DNA of 64,000 nucleotides from Marinobacterium aestuarii (GTDB lineage: Bacteria > Pseudomonadota > Gammaproteobacteria > Pseudomonadales > Balneatricaceae), in NCBI RefSeq assembly GCF_001651805.1, contig NZ_CP015839.1, positions 1,984,001 through 2,048,000 on the forward strand. Reading direction: 5' to 3'. Shown piece after piece: positions 34,424 to 43,490 of this stretch. The translations under genes and the position numbers were made by a program. Within the stretch, counting starts at the first letter, position 1; every line of letters starts with the position of its first letter. The notes beneath the pieces were generated by a model. The model did not search any database, was not told where the DNA came from, and saw only the letters and a program-made list of their open reading frames with translations.

Positions 34424-37400
34424 AGCTGCATAAACTGAAACTGTCTGCCTTCGGTCCCTTCGCCGGCAATGAGTCCATCGATTTCTCGCAACTTGGTGAG
34501 AATCCGCTGTTCTTGATCGATGGCCCGACCGGGGCAGGAAAATCATCTCTTCTGCATGCGGTCTGCTATGCCCTCTATGGTGAAACGACCGATGCCGAGC
34601 GAAAAGAGCTCGGTATCCGGTGCGACAATGCAGATCCCGATGTACTCACGGAGTTGAAGCTCGAGTTCAGCATCCGTGGACAGCGTTATCGTATTCATCG
34701 AGTGCCGACACAAGTGCGCCCGGCCCGACGAGGTGATGGCGAAACGGAACAGAAAGCTACCGCACACCTGGTCCGAATTGCAGATGATGGGACTGAAGAG
34801 ACGCTGGTCCCCAAGAAGAAAACAGAGGCCGATGTCCATATCAGGGCGATACTGGGCCTGACCACTGATCAGTTCCGTCAAGTCATGGTGTTACCGCAGG
34901 GGAAGTTTCGTGAGCTGCTGTTGGCGAAATCTGACGACCGCCAGGAAATCCTGTCGACGCTATTTCAGACCGAGGTCTACAAGCGCATCGAGCAGCTATT
35001 GAAGGACAAAGCGGGCGACATAGAGAGACAACACAGAAGATTTGAAGAGAGTAAGACCGAAGCACTGCACGAAATCCACATTGCCGATGTTGACGCTTTA
35101 CTGGAGGCCATTGCTCAGTCATCCACTACTTTGGCGGAAAGAGAGAGCGCAAAGGCAAAGGCGGACACCTTCAAACGAGCTGAAGAGGCGAAGCTGAAAG
35201 CAGCTGAGGCATTGCAGAAACGCTTTGAAGAGCAGGAGACCAAGCAAACAGATCTGAAGACTCATCAGGAACGCAAGCCCGAAGTCGACGAGGCTCGAGT
35301 GCGAATCCAGAGAGCGGAGAAAGCCGCTGCCATCGCGCCGCTCTGGCAGACGTTGCAGGGACTGGATCAGCAAATTCGGGTTCAGGACGTCGAGACTAAA
35401 GCGGCGAATAGTGCGGTGAATCAGGCGAAGCTTGAAGCTGATGAAGCCGTGAGAAGCCTGCAGGAAATGGAAAAACGTTACGAATCGCGTGATGAACTGA
35501 AGGCTACGGAAACTCGTCTTGCAGGCTACCGGAAAACGCTGGAAGGCTATGAGTCGTTAAAGGCAGCTGTTCAGAAGGCTAACTTAGCGCATCAAAAAGC
35601 CCTGTCCAGGGTTGAAGCGCTCGATCACGAGATGGCCAGTATCGACAAGACTCTCGAGGGTCAGATTGAAGAAATCGAAGTGCTCGGTAAACAGATCGGG
35701 CAGAAGGCAGAGTGCATTGAGCTGCAGATTGCGGCTAAGCGTCGACTAGACACTCGAGTTAAGCTGGAGGCCGCAGCGGCATATTTGGCAACGCGCGAAA
35801 AAGCCGTGCGCGTGGCCCAGGCGGCACTAGAAGAAGCAGATAGAAGCTATAAGCAAGCGAACACCAACGCCGATCGGCTGGAGATGACCTGGTTTACCAA
35901 TCAGGCTGCAGTGCTTGCGCAAAAGCTGCAGCTGGACCAACCCTGTCCTGTGTGCGGTAGCTCCGAGCATCCTCACCCAGCTGAGTTTCCAGAAGACATA
36001 GAGAAGGTCAATCAGGACGCAGTTGATCAGGCGCGAAGAGATGCGAGCGACTGCCTGAATGCTCGGTATTCATCGGAGACGCAGCTAACTGAGTGCGTAA
36101 GTGCAGTACAGCACCAGAGAAAGCTCATTACTGAGCTGGAGTCGGAGCTGGGCGAAAATGCCACACATACGGTAGATGAGTTAACGCAGGCTCATCGTGA
36201 GCTGGAGAAGCGCTTGCAGCAGATTTGCAAGAGCGAACAGCAGTTAGAAACCGTAAAGGCAAATAGAAAGACAGAGGAGACCAAGCGGATCCCGCTGGAT
36301 ACGGAACGCACCAGTCTCAATAAGGGTATGCCGGAACTGAGTGCTGCGAAAGCGGCAGCCGAGAACCAGTTGGCAAATGCCGAGAAAGAATTGCCTGAAG
36401 CATACCGGAGCCTAGATGCGCTGAACCGGGCCATCCTAGATACCGTTCAGGCAATCAAAAAACTTGAAACAGACTACCAAGGGGCCCAGAAACGGCAGGC
36501 CGAAGCTTCAAATGCTGCTTCCGCAGCACAATCGAATCTGAAGGCACTCAACAAGCAGCTGCAAGACCTGCAGACGCGTAGAACGACTCAGTCCAGCCTT
36601 TGGCAAAGGGTGCTGTCGGATAGCGAGTTTGAAAACCAAGCAGATTTTGAAACCAGTGTGCTGGAAGAGACGACGACTGAAGAATTGCGGACCACTGTAA
36701 AGGGTTATGATGACAAACTTCGTTCGCTGAACTCCCAGCTGGAACTGATCGCACAGCAGCTGGCGGATCAACAGCCACCGGATATGGCCTCACTGGAAGC
36801 GAATCATAAAGCTTCTGAAACCGCCTACCAGGAGGCCGAGAAGGCCTGGACAGAAGCTCAGCAAGCTAAAGCGCTGCTGAATCGAACATTAGCGAAAATT
36901 CGTTCCCTGGAAACACAGCAGCAAGCGGTGCAGCGGCAATACGAAGTGGTTGGCAAAATGGCCAAGGCTGCCGGAGGAAGAGGTGACGTCCGGGTTAGCC
37001 TGGAGCGTTTTGTCCTTGGCAACCTGCTCGATTCGGTGCTCAGCGTCGCGAGCCAGCGCCTGCATGCCATGAGCAGAGGCCAGTACCGTCTCGTGCGTCA
37101 GAACGAAGCGGACCAGAAGCGGACCATGACCGCCGGGCTGGATCTGGCCATCGATGACGCTTACAGCGGCAAGACCCGGCCGGTTGCCACCTTATCGGGT
37201 GGTGAATCTTTCATGGCTTCGCTTGCATTGGCGCTGGCGTTGTCCGATGTGGTGCAGCAGCGCTCCGGGGGAATCCAGCTCGACACCCTGTTTATCGATG
37301 AAGGCTTCGGAAGCCTGGATCAGGAGTCATTGCAGTTAGCTATAAACACTCTTGTTGAGCTGCAGTCCAGCGGGCGGACCATTGGCATCATCTCTCATGT

Positions 37401-37488
37401 GTCGGAGCTGAAAGAGCAGATGCCGCTGCGGATTGATGTTAGTAGCTCGCGAGCGGGGAGCACCGTAAGAATGAGCTGTCTGCCGTGA
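34420..37488 (+). CDS. sbcC: Exonuclease SbcC (Rad50 family ATPase)
   Basis: A 1022-residue SMC-like ATPase, partner of SbcD. Walker A GPTGAGKSS starts at about residue 35; long coiled coils flank the zinc hook CPVC (C509-P-V-C512); the ABC signature LSGGESFMASLALALALS is near 925 and Walker B LFIDEGFGSLD near 957. Every catalytic element is intact. The complex would tether and process DNA ends. The gene is followed, after 258 bases with no clear gene, by the PLD-like gene on the same strand. Confidence 0.95.
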   Translation: MKLHKLKLSAFGPFAGNESIDFSQLGENPLFLIDGPTGAGKSSLLHAVCYALYGETTDAERKELGIRCDNADPDVLTELKLEFSIRGQRYRIHRVPTQVRPARRGDGETEQKATAHLVRIADDGTEETLVPKKKTEADVHIRAILGLTTDQFRQVMVLPQGKFRELLLAKSDDRQEILSTLFQTEVYKRIEQLLKDKAGDIERQHRRFEESKTEALHEIHIADVDALLEAIAQSSTTLAERESAKAKADTFKRAEEAKLKAAEALQKRFEEQETKQTDLKTHQERKPEVDEARVRIQRAEKAAAIAPLWQTLQGLDQQIRVQDVETKAANSAVNQAKLEADEAVRSLQEMEKRYESRDELKATETRLAGYRKTLEGYESLKAAVQKANLAHQKALSRVEALDHEMASIDKTLEGQIEEIEVLGKQIGQKAECIELQIAAKRRLDTRVKLEAAAAYLATREKAVRVAQAALEEADRSYKQANTNADRLEMTWFTNQAAVLAQKLQLDQPCPVCGSSEHPHPAEFPEDIEKVNQDAVDQARRDASDCLNARYSSETQLTECVSAVQHQRKLITELESELGENATHTVDELTQAHRELEKRLQQICKSEQQLETVKANRKTEETKRIPLDTERTSLNKGMPELSAAKAAAENQLANAEKELPEAYRSLDALNRAILDTVQAIKKLETDYQGAQKRQAEASNAASAAQSNLKALNKQLQDLQTRRTTQSSLWQRVLSDSEFENQADFETSVLEETTTEELRTTVKGYDDKLRSLNSQLELIAQQLADQQPPDMASLEANHKASETAYQEAEKAWTEAQQAKALLNRTLAKIRSLETQQQAVQRQYEVVGKMAKAAGGRGDVRVSLERFVLGNLLDSVLSVASQRLHAMSRGQYRLVRQNEADQKRTMTAGLDLAIDDAYSGKTRPVATLSGGESFMASLALALALSDVVQQRSGGIQLDTLFIDEGFGSLDQESLQLAINTLVELQSSGRTIGIISHVSELKEQMPLRIDVSSSRAGSTVRMSCLP

Positions 37489-37746
37489 TTAGCAGGAGCT
37501 TGGGAGTATCTGATTTGCAACGTGAGTTAGCCGGTGCGAGCTGCAACGAGATAGATGATTCAGATCCACTTTATCAGGCAGCTTTACCGTATCGATTTGT
37601 TTGATTTTTTAGCAAAGCTAATCGGATGTTTAAGAGCGCTTTCCATCCACAGTTGAAAGGCGCTGACCGAATAAGTTACTACAAATTGATTACCTTGTGT
37701 TCAGAGAGCGGCGCTAGCTGAACAAGGATGAGCAGGAGTTTGTGTT

Positions 37747-38703
37747 ATGTCGGAAATAAAATTTCTCGGTAGCGGGCTCAAGATAAAAAAAAAGCTCACG
37801 GAGCTGATCTCTACGCAACCTGACGGCGAAGCTCTACTGATGCTGGTGGCTTATTGGGGCATCGGTATAGATGATATTCTTGAGCCAGGGAAAACTTACA
37901 AAGCTGTTTGTAATTTGACAGATGGTGGGACGAACCCCGCCATCATTGAGGTGCTGCAGCACCGGGACGATATAGATATAGAGCTGCGACATCAGCTGCG
38001 GCTGCATTCGAAGGTTGTGGTGGGCGAGTCGGGAGCGCTAGTTTCCTCTGCGAATATTTCGTCGAATGGTCTCTCGCTAGGTGAGCAATCAGGCAATATT
38101 GAGGCAGGTATTTTTTTATCGTCTGCGACTGATCCGTACAACGACGTGCTCGCCTGGGCAGAGGAAGTATGGCGGTCGGCTAATGAAGTCGATCAAGAAA
38201 CCCTGCGTAAAGCGAAAGAGGCTTATGCCAAGCGGAATCCATCACAACCGATCCCCCCCAAAGATGAGAAGCCTACTGATAATGCTGAAGAATACGAGGG
38301 GGCTGAAGCTGAAGTCCGACTACCAACTTTATCGGAATATGACCTTTTTGCTCCTGAGAAGATTAATACAAACAATATACTCAGGACAGCTAGTACGCCG
38401 CTTTTGAATAGTTACCGTAAGATGACAGGACGTGATGTTAAAGGAAGAGATGGATGGATCGCTGCCTATGTGGTTAACCTGTTATGGACTCATCTTGGTC
38501 ATAGCATTTCATGGAAGCTTGGTACATTTCACCGTCCTGAGCAAGTGGTCAATCGATGGCGAGATGAAAAGGTAAAAGATGATACCGTCAAGAGGTTTTT
38601 GCGGTGGATTACTATAGAAAATAACTCAAATAGCCGTATATCCAAGGTGGCTTCTCATCTGCTAATGACTGCCTGGCAAAAGTATACAAGTGGAGATAAA
38701 TGA
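37747..38703 (+). CDS. Phospholipase D-like nuclease-family protein
   Basis: A 318-residue protein. The N-terminal third resembles one half of a PLD fold, with H87-S-K89 in LRLHSKVVVGESGALVSSAN and N103 following; the Asp of the HxKx4D motif is replaced by Glu. Only one such motif is present, so activity would need a dimer. Residues about 210-318 form a separate domain (SYRKMTGRDVKGRDGWIAAY, then WRDEKVKDDTVKRFLRW) that I do not recognise. Its TGA stop is followed at once by the ATG of the DUF262 gene, so the two are tightly coupled. Confidence 0.8.
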   Translation: MSEIKFLGSGLKIKKKLTELISTQPDGEALLMLVAYWGIGIDDILEPGKTYKAVCNLTDGGTNPAIIEVLQHRDDIDIELRHQLRLHSKVVVGESGALVSSANISSNGLSLGEQSGNIEAGIFLSSATDPYNDVLAWAEEVWRSANEVDQETLRKAKEAYAKRNPSQPIPPKDEKPTDNAEEYEGAEAEVRLPTLSEYDLFAPEKINTNNILRTASTPLLNSYRKMTGRDVKGRDGWIAAYVVNLLWTHLGHSISWKLGTFHRPEQVVNRWRDEKVKDDTVKRFLRWITIENNSNSRISKVASHLLMTAWQKYTSGDK

Positions 38704-40626
38704 ATGGAAGCCAATGCCCGCAATCTGGAACGTATTTTTGATAGCACCGTTTCATATCAGATCCCGCTGTTTCAGCGCCCTTATGTCTGGAAAGAGGAAA
38801 GCAACTGGCTACCGTTGTGGGAAGATATTCTCAGCCTGCTTGAGCGCCAATTGAATGAGGGCCGATGCCGCACGCACTTTCTGGGGGCTGTGGTGCTGGA
38901 GCAGCTTAACAATGCTTCAGGCTCGATCGAAACACGCCAGGTTATTGATGGGCAGCAACGCTTTACTACCCTGCAGCTGTTTATGATTGCGGTACGTGAC
39001 CTCTGTCGACCGGCTGAAAATGACAAGTACTTCGAGCGCTTCAACGACTTGGTAACCAACAAGGCAAACAAGGTGGATCTCGCCCTAGAAGTCTACAAGG
39101 TTTGGCCTACCAATAGCGACCGTGAGGCCTTTGAATTGGTCCACAGGTCAGGCTCTGATGAGACCATCAAGGCGGCTCTGCAAGCGGATCCACAACTGAG
39201 TTCGCAGTCTCACCAGATAATTGGCGGCTACCAGTACTTCTATGGCGTTCTGCGCAACTGGCTTGCTGGCGATCTGGATAATGAAGATTATAGCAACAAG
39301 GATATTTCAGTCGATGATCGGTTGGATGCACTTTGGCAGGTCGTGCGCAATGCGCTGCAGCTTGTCGTTATCGATCTGGACAGGGATGACGAATCCCAGG
39401 TGATATTCGAAACCTTGAATGCCCGTGGTACCCAGCTCCTCTCGGCGGATCTCGTCAAAAACTATTTGTTCCGTCGAGCGCAGGGGGAAGGTCAGGAGAT
39501 CGAACCGCTTTATGAAGACTACTGGAAGGCGTTTGACGCTAAGTTCTGGCGAAAAGAGATCAAGCAAGGGCGTCTTAAACGGCCCCGTATCGACCTCTTT
39601 ATGCAGCACTACCTGACTTTGATGATGCGAGAAGAAATTCGCCCAACTCATTTATTTGAGTCGTTCAAACATTATGTCCAGGACCTAGAGTTGGATGCTC
39701 CTGAAGCGCCTTTGGGCTATGGGGAGGATTCTGTTGAGCCATTAACAATACATCCCTGTGACACCCGGGGGCATTTAGAGTCACTCGACCGCTACGCTCG
39801 CGCATTCAAGTCCTTCGTGCAGCCAGATGTAGGATCTCGCTTGGCGCATTTCCTGCATCGCCTGGAAGCTGTCGATACCGCGACGGTCTATCCACTGTTG
39901 CTGCTTGCAGGAAATAAGCTATTGCCTACCCAGCATGAGGAGTTCGACAAGCTGCTTTATGTGCTTGAGTCCTTCCTGATGCGCCGCATGATCTGCTGTC
40001 TGACCACCAAGAACTATAACCGTCTGTTTTTGGATGCCATCAAGTTCATGGGCCGCAGCGGCGTAGTAAGCGCCGCTGTTCTTGCTGAATTTTTGAAAAA
40101 TAGCAGAGGTGGGGACAGTGTTCGTTTCCCTGATAATGATGAGCTCAGCCATGCGATAAAAATCAATCCTCTCTATAAGCGCCTTAGGCAGTACAAACTG
40201 CGAGCAGTACTTGAGGCCTTGGATATGGCAATGCATGACAAGAAAAGTGAACAGCTTCCCTTACCTGACGGGCTGACAATCGAACATATCATGCCGCGAA
40301 TCTGGCTGGAGAACTGGTCAATTCCGGAGTTGGATGCGGAGCATCCGGAGCGTAAGGTGGCCTTTGTTCAAAACCGCAATCATGCGTTACATACACTGGG
40401 CAACCTGACGCTGATCACTGGCAGCCTGAACCCTGCACTGTCCAATGGTACCTGGCACCAGAAACGTCCGGAACTCGTGAAGTACAGCAAGCTGAATCTT
40501 AATCGCTATTTCCACAGGCCTTCAGATCCAGAGGCTACGGATGAGCTGGCCGAGTGGAATGAGGAAGCAATAGCGAAGCGTGCTGAACATCTTTCCGAAT
40601 TGGCGATTCGTGTGTGGCCATATTGA
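38704..40626 (+). CDS. DUF262/DUF1524 (GmrSD-like) nuclease
   Basis: A 640-residue protein. The N-terminal DUF262 domain has the signature QIPLFQRPYVWKEE (about 19-32) and VIDGQQRFTTLQLF, a ParB/Srx-like NTP-binding fold. The C-terminal DUF1524 is an HNH-type nuclease: IEHIMPRIW with H528 and HALHTLGNLTLITGSLN with H560. This is the build of GmrSD type IV enzymes, which cut DNA carrying modified cytosines, and of related defence proteins (SspE, BrxU). It starts one base after the PLD gene stop, implying a shared complex or pathway. Confidence 0.9.
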   Translation: MEANARNLERIFDSTVSYQIPLFQRPYVWKEESNWLPLWEDILSLLERQLNEGRCRTHFLGAVVLEQLNNASGSIETRQVIDGQQRFTTLQLFMIAVRDLCRPAENDKYFERFNDLVTNKANKVDLALEVYKVWPTNSDREAFELVHRSGSDETIKAALQADPQLSSQSHQIIGGYQYFYGVLRNWLAGDLDNEDYSNKDISVDDRLDALWQVVRNALQLVVIDLDRDDESQVIFETLNARGTQLLSADLVKNYLFRRAQGEGQEIEPLYEDYWKAFDAKFWRKEIKQGRLKRPRIDLFMQHYLTLMMREEIRPTHLFESFKHYVQDLELDAPEAPLGYGEDSVEPLTIHPCDTRGHLESLDRYARAFKSFVQPDVGSRLAHFLHRLEAVDTATVYPLLLLAGNKLLPTQHEEFDKLLYVLESFLMRRMICCLTTKNYNRLFLDAIKFMGRSGVVSAAVLAEFLKNSRGGDSVRFPDNDELSHAIKINPLYKRLRQYKLRAVLEALDMAMHDKKSEQLPLPDGLTIEHIMPRIWLENWSIPELDAEHPERKVAFVQNRNHALHTLGNLTLITGSLNPALSNGTWHQKRPELVKYSKLNLNRYFHRPSDPEATDELAEWNEEAIAKRAEHLSELAIRVWPY

Positions 40627-40760
40627 ATGACGTGGAGAACCGTTGAAGTTTGAACTTAGGCATAGCGGTGTAGTGAGCTGAAGGTGAAGAATGATGAGTC
40701 ATCCAAATTGCTAACTCGACAGCTAGCCTCACGATACCAAAATTGGATTAAAGGGAAATT

Positions 40761-43490
40761 ATGTCCGTATCGATAAAGATAGGTCTTGGGCTAGATGGCA
40801 AGCTCATGATGCCTCACCCAGCACAAGCTGGTCTGATTGTTGGTGGACCATCTAAAGTTCTGGCGTGGCTGGAGGCGCAGCTCGGTCTTGCGGTACCAGA
40901 CACGGGCTTCACAAAGCGGATGTTGCAATATCTGGCGTGTCTCAAAGAGGTGGATTCTACCTCACGGTTTTACCATGAGTCTTTGCTGGTTGACCCACTG
41001 GGTGTTGCAAGGCAGATACTTCAGTGGCGAGACCATCTGTATTTAGCAGCATGGGACGGTGGACAGCTCCCCCATGTATCGCCGCGCCTGACAGACATAG
41101 AAGCGGTTGAGAAACTTGCGCGTGATCGCGTCGCATTTAACGAAGGGCAACGGGTTTTTCGAGTTATTGAAGCGCTGGAGGTTATTTCTCTCGATATCGA
41201 GTTAGAGGTCTGCGACCCAGTAACAAGCTTTCCGGCTGTCTGGCAGCGCCTCTTGAACTATCTGGAGCCTCATTATCAGCCCTTTTATGCAGAAATTCCC
41301 GCGAAGTCGGACTCCGATTTGGGGCGGCTACAAACTGCATTGCGTTCCGAGACTTCAGATGCAGTTCAGCTGGAAGGTGATGGTAGTCTGATTTTGATTC
41401 GAGCGCCTTCTCGGGCATGCTCGGCTGAATGGTTGGCACACGCAATTGCGGAAAAATTAACGGCTCAGTCTGGACAAAGTATCGGCCTTCTGTGCGACGG
41501 TCCAGCTGATGCAGTTGATCTTGCATTAAAACAGGTTGGAGTTCCTCAGCTCGCAGTAGGTCAGGCGTCGGCACTGCGCCCCGTATTTCAGGTGCTGTCA
41601 CTGGCACTGGAGTTGCTATGGGAGCCTCTCAATCCTCAGTACTTGCTGGCTTTCCTCGCTCATCCCGTAGGCCCATTACCGGTGCGACTCCGCAGACCTT
41701 TGGCTGAACTGGTAGCCAATGAGCCTGGTATCGGTGGAGAAGTCTGGGACGCCTGCATCGAAAAGATGATCGAATCGGAAATCGCTAAATGTGATATATC
41801 GGAGAAGGTTGCCGGCGTTGAAGGCAAAATTCGTGATCAATTAGCCTTTTGGCTGATGAACGAACGATACTCCAATTCCGAGGGGGCACCGCTGGAAATT
41901 GTCAAGGAACGAGTTCGAGCGATATCAACGTGGATGGGAGGGTATCGTCAGGTTCTAAGCCAGAAATCTGAATCGGAAGCGGAGATCGAGCTGATTGGCC
42001 AGGCACAAAGCCATTTATGGGAGTGCTTGGAAGCGCTAGACCAGTTAGAACAACAAAATTTGAGCCATATTGGTGCCAACGATCTGCGTCGCTTGATTAA
42101 CGAAGTTCGCGGAGACGGATTTACCCGTCCTGACGTATGGCCCGAGCTATCGGCCAATCTGCCGACAATTGACTATGCAAAGGATCCAGCATGCTGCATT
42201 AGTAATCAGGATCTGCTTGTCTGGTGGGGAATGGATGCTCCACATCAGCCTCAGCACACAGGTTGGAACAGATCCGAACGTGCTGAGTTGTGCGCCAGTG
42301 GCGTTGAGATCGATGACGTGGGCGAAACCATCAGTTGGCACGCGAACTCATGGTTACGCCCCTTGTTTGCTGCTCGCAGTCTGCTGTGCCTTGTGATTCA
42401 CGATGATGCTGAAAGTAAGCACCCAGTGCTGGACTTGATCAAGTCACGAGTGAGATGCATACCGGAGTACGACCTGCAAACGTTGATACAATCGACGGAC
42501 GAGATGGAAAATTTTCCATTGGCCGTAACGTTGCGAGACCAGACCGCCCTTTGTCTACCTTCTCGCACACGTATATGGCAGTTGCCGGAAGGGCAACTGA
42601 TTCCTCGACGGGAAAGAGAATCGTTCTCCAGTCTGGAAAGCTTCCTGTTAGGCCCATATCAGTGGGTACTCCGGTATCCGGCACGACTCAAGACTGGGGC
42701 TTTGTTGGAAATCAGCGATGATAATCGTCTGAAAGGCAATCTAGCCCACGCGCTTTTCGAAGCCTTCTTTAGCCGGCCTGAGCATGCTGCGCTTCATAGC
42801 CTTTTGCTCAGTGATGTGCGCGAGTGGTCCCGTTCGGCACTAAATGACCTTATTGCGACTCGTGGGACAGTGCTGCTGCTTCCAGGTCGTATGGCTGAGC
42901 GAGAGCGCTTCATTGAAGATAGCACTGAGGCGCTGGTAGCCCTTGTTCAACACTTACAAGCAGGCGATGTTGTCAGCGTACAGCTTGAGTCCGAGCAGGA
43001 TGGAACCTTCACCGGCGGCAAACTCGCAGGTGTGCTGGATATGATAACAACTCGACGTGATGGGCGAGAAGCCGTTATCGATTTGAAATGGGCGGGTGCA
43101 AAGTACCGTCGAGAATCGCTTCGAGAAGGTACTTGTCTACAGTTGGCTATCTACGCTCAGCTTCGGCTACAAGACAGCGGACGAATGCCGGACGTTGGCT
43201 ATTTCGTTATTTCGAGCCGAGAACTACTGATGTTTGACTCTGACTATTTCCCACAAGCGGAATCGATTCGTCCTGAGAATAACGAAGGTTTACTGCAGAT
43301 CTGGCAGCGACTCGAAACAACTTGGAAACAGCGCCGGCAACAGTTGGACCGGGGAATGATCGAGGTGAATGTCAGCGGTACAGAACCGTTGGGAGCGTTT
43401 CAGCTAGATGAAAATGCTTTGACGGTTCCGGATACCTTTGAATCATTTAACGAGTTTGTAGCGTTGGTAGGATGGGAGGCCGAAGCGTAA
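40761..43490 (+). CDS. AddB-like protein with C-terminal PD-(D/E)XK nuclease
   Basis: A 909-residue protein. The last third is a RecB/AddB-type nuclease: SLESFLLGPYQWVLRY, H663 in GNLAHALFEAFF, D760 in GKLAGVLDMITT, D774-x-K776 in AVIDLKWAG, then QLAIYAQLRL. The N-terminal two thirds resemble an inactivated helicase: no intact Walker A is seen, and the usual loop may be the degenerate LIVGGPSKVLAWLE. As in AddAB, it pairs with the downstream helicase-nuclease gene, overlapping it by one base (TAATG). I see no cysteine pattern for an iron-sulfur cluster. Confidence 0.82.
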   Translation: MSVSIKIGLGLDGKLMMPHPAQAGLIVGGPSKVLAWLEAQLGLAVPDTGFTKRMLQYLACLKEVDSTSRFYHESLLVDPLGVARQILQWRDHLYLAAWDGGQLPHVSPRLTDIEAVEKLARDRVAFNEGQRVFRVIEALEVISLDIELEVCDPVTSFPAVWQRLLNYLEPHYQPFYAEIPAKSDSDLGRLQTALRSETSDAVQLEGDGSLILIRAPSRACSAEWLAHAIAEKLTAQSGQSIGLLCDGPADAVDLALKQVGVPQLAVGQASALRPVFQVLSLALELLWEPLNPQYLLAFLAHPVGPLPVRLRRPLAELVANEPGIGGEVWDACIEKMIESEIAKCDISEKVAGVEGKIRDQLAFWLMNERYSNSEGAPLEIVKERVRAISTWMGGYRQVLSQKSESEAEIELIGQAQSHLWECLEALDQLEQQNLSHIGANDLRRLINEVRGDGFTRPDVWPELSANLPTIDYAKDPACCISNQDLLVWWGMDAPHQPQHTGWNRSERAELCASGVEIDDVGETISWHANSWLRPLFAARSLLCLVIHDDAESKHPVLDLIKSRVRCIPEYDLQTLIQSTDEMENFPLAVTLRDQTALCLPSRTRIWQLPEGQLIPRRERESFSSLESFLLGPYQWVLRYPARLKTGALLEISDDNRLKGNLAHALFEAFFSRPEHAALHSLLLSDVREWSRSALNDLIATRGTVLLLPGRMAERERFIEDSTEALVALVQHLQAGDVVSVQLESEQDGTFTGGKLAGVLDMITTRRDGREAVIDLKWAGAKYRRESLREGTCLQLAIYAQLRLQDSGRMPDVGYFVISSRELLMFDSDYFPQAESIRPENNEGLLQIWQRLETTWKQRRQQLDRGMIEVNVSGTEPLGAFQLDENALTVPDTFESFNEFVALVGWEAEA

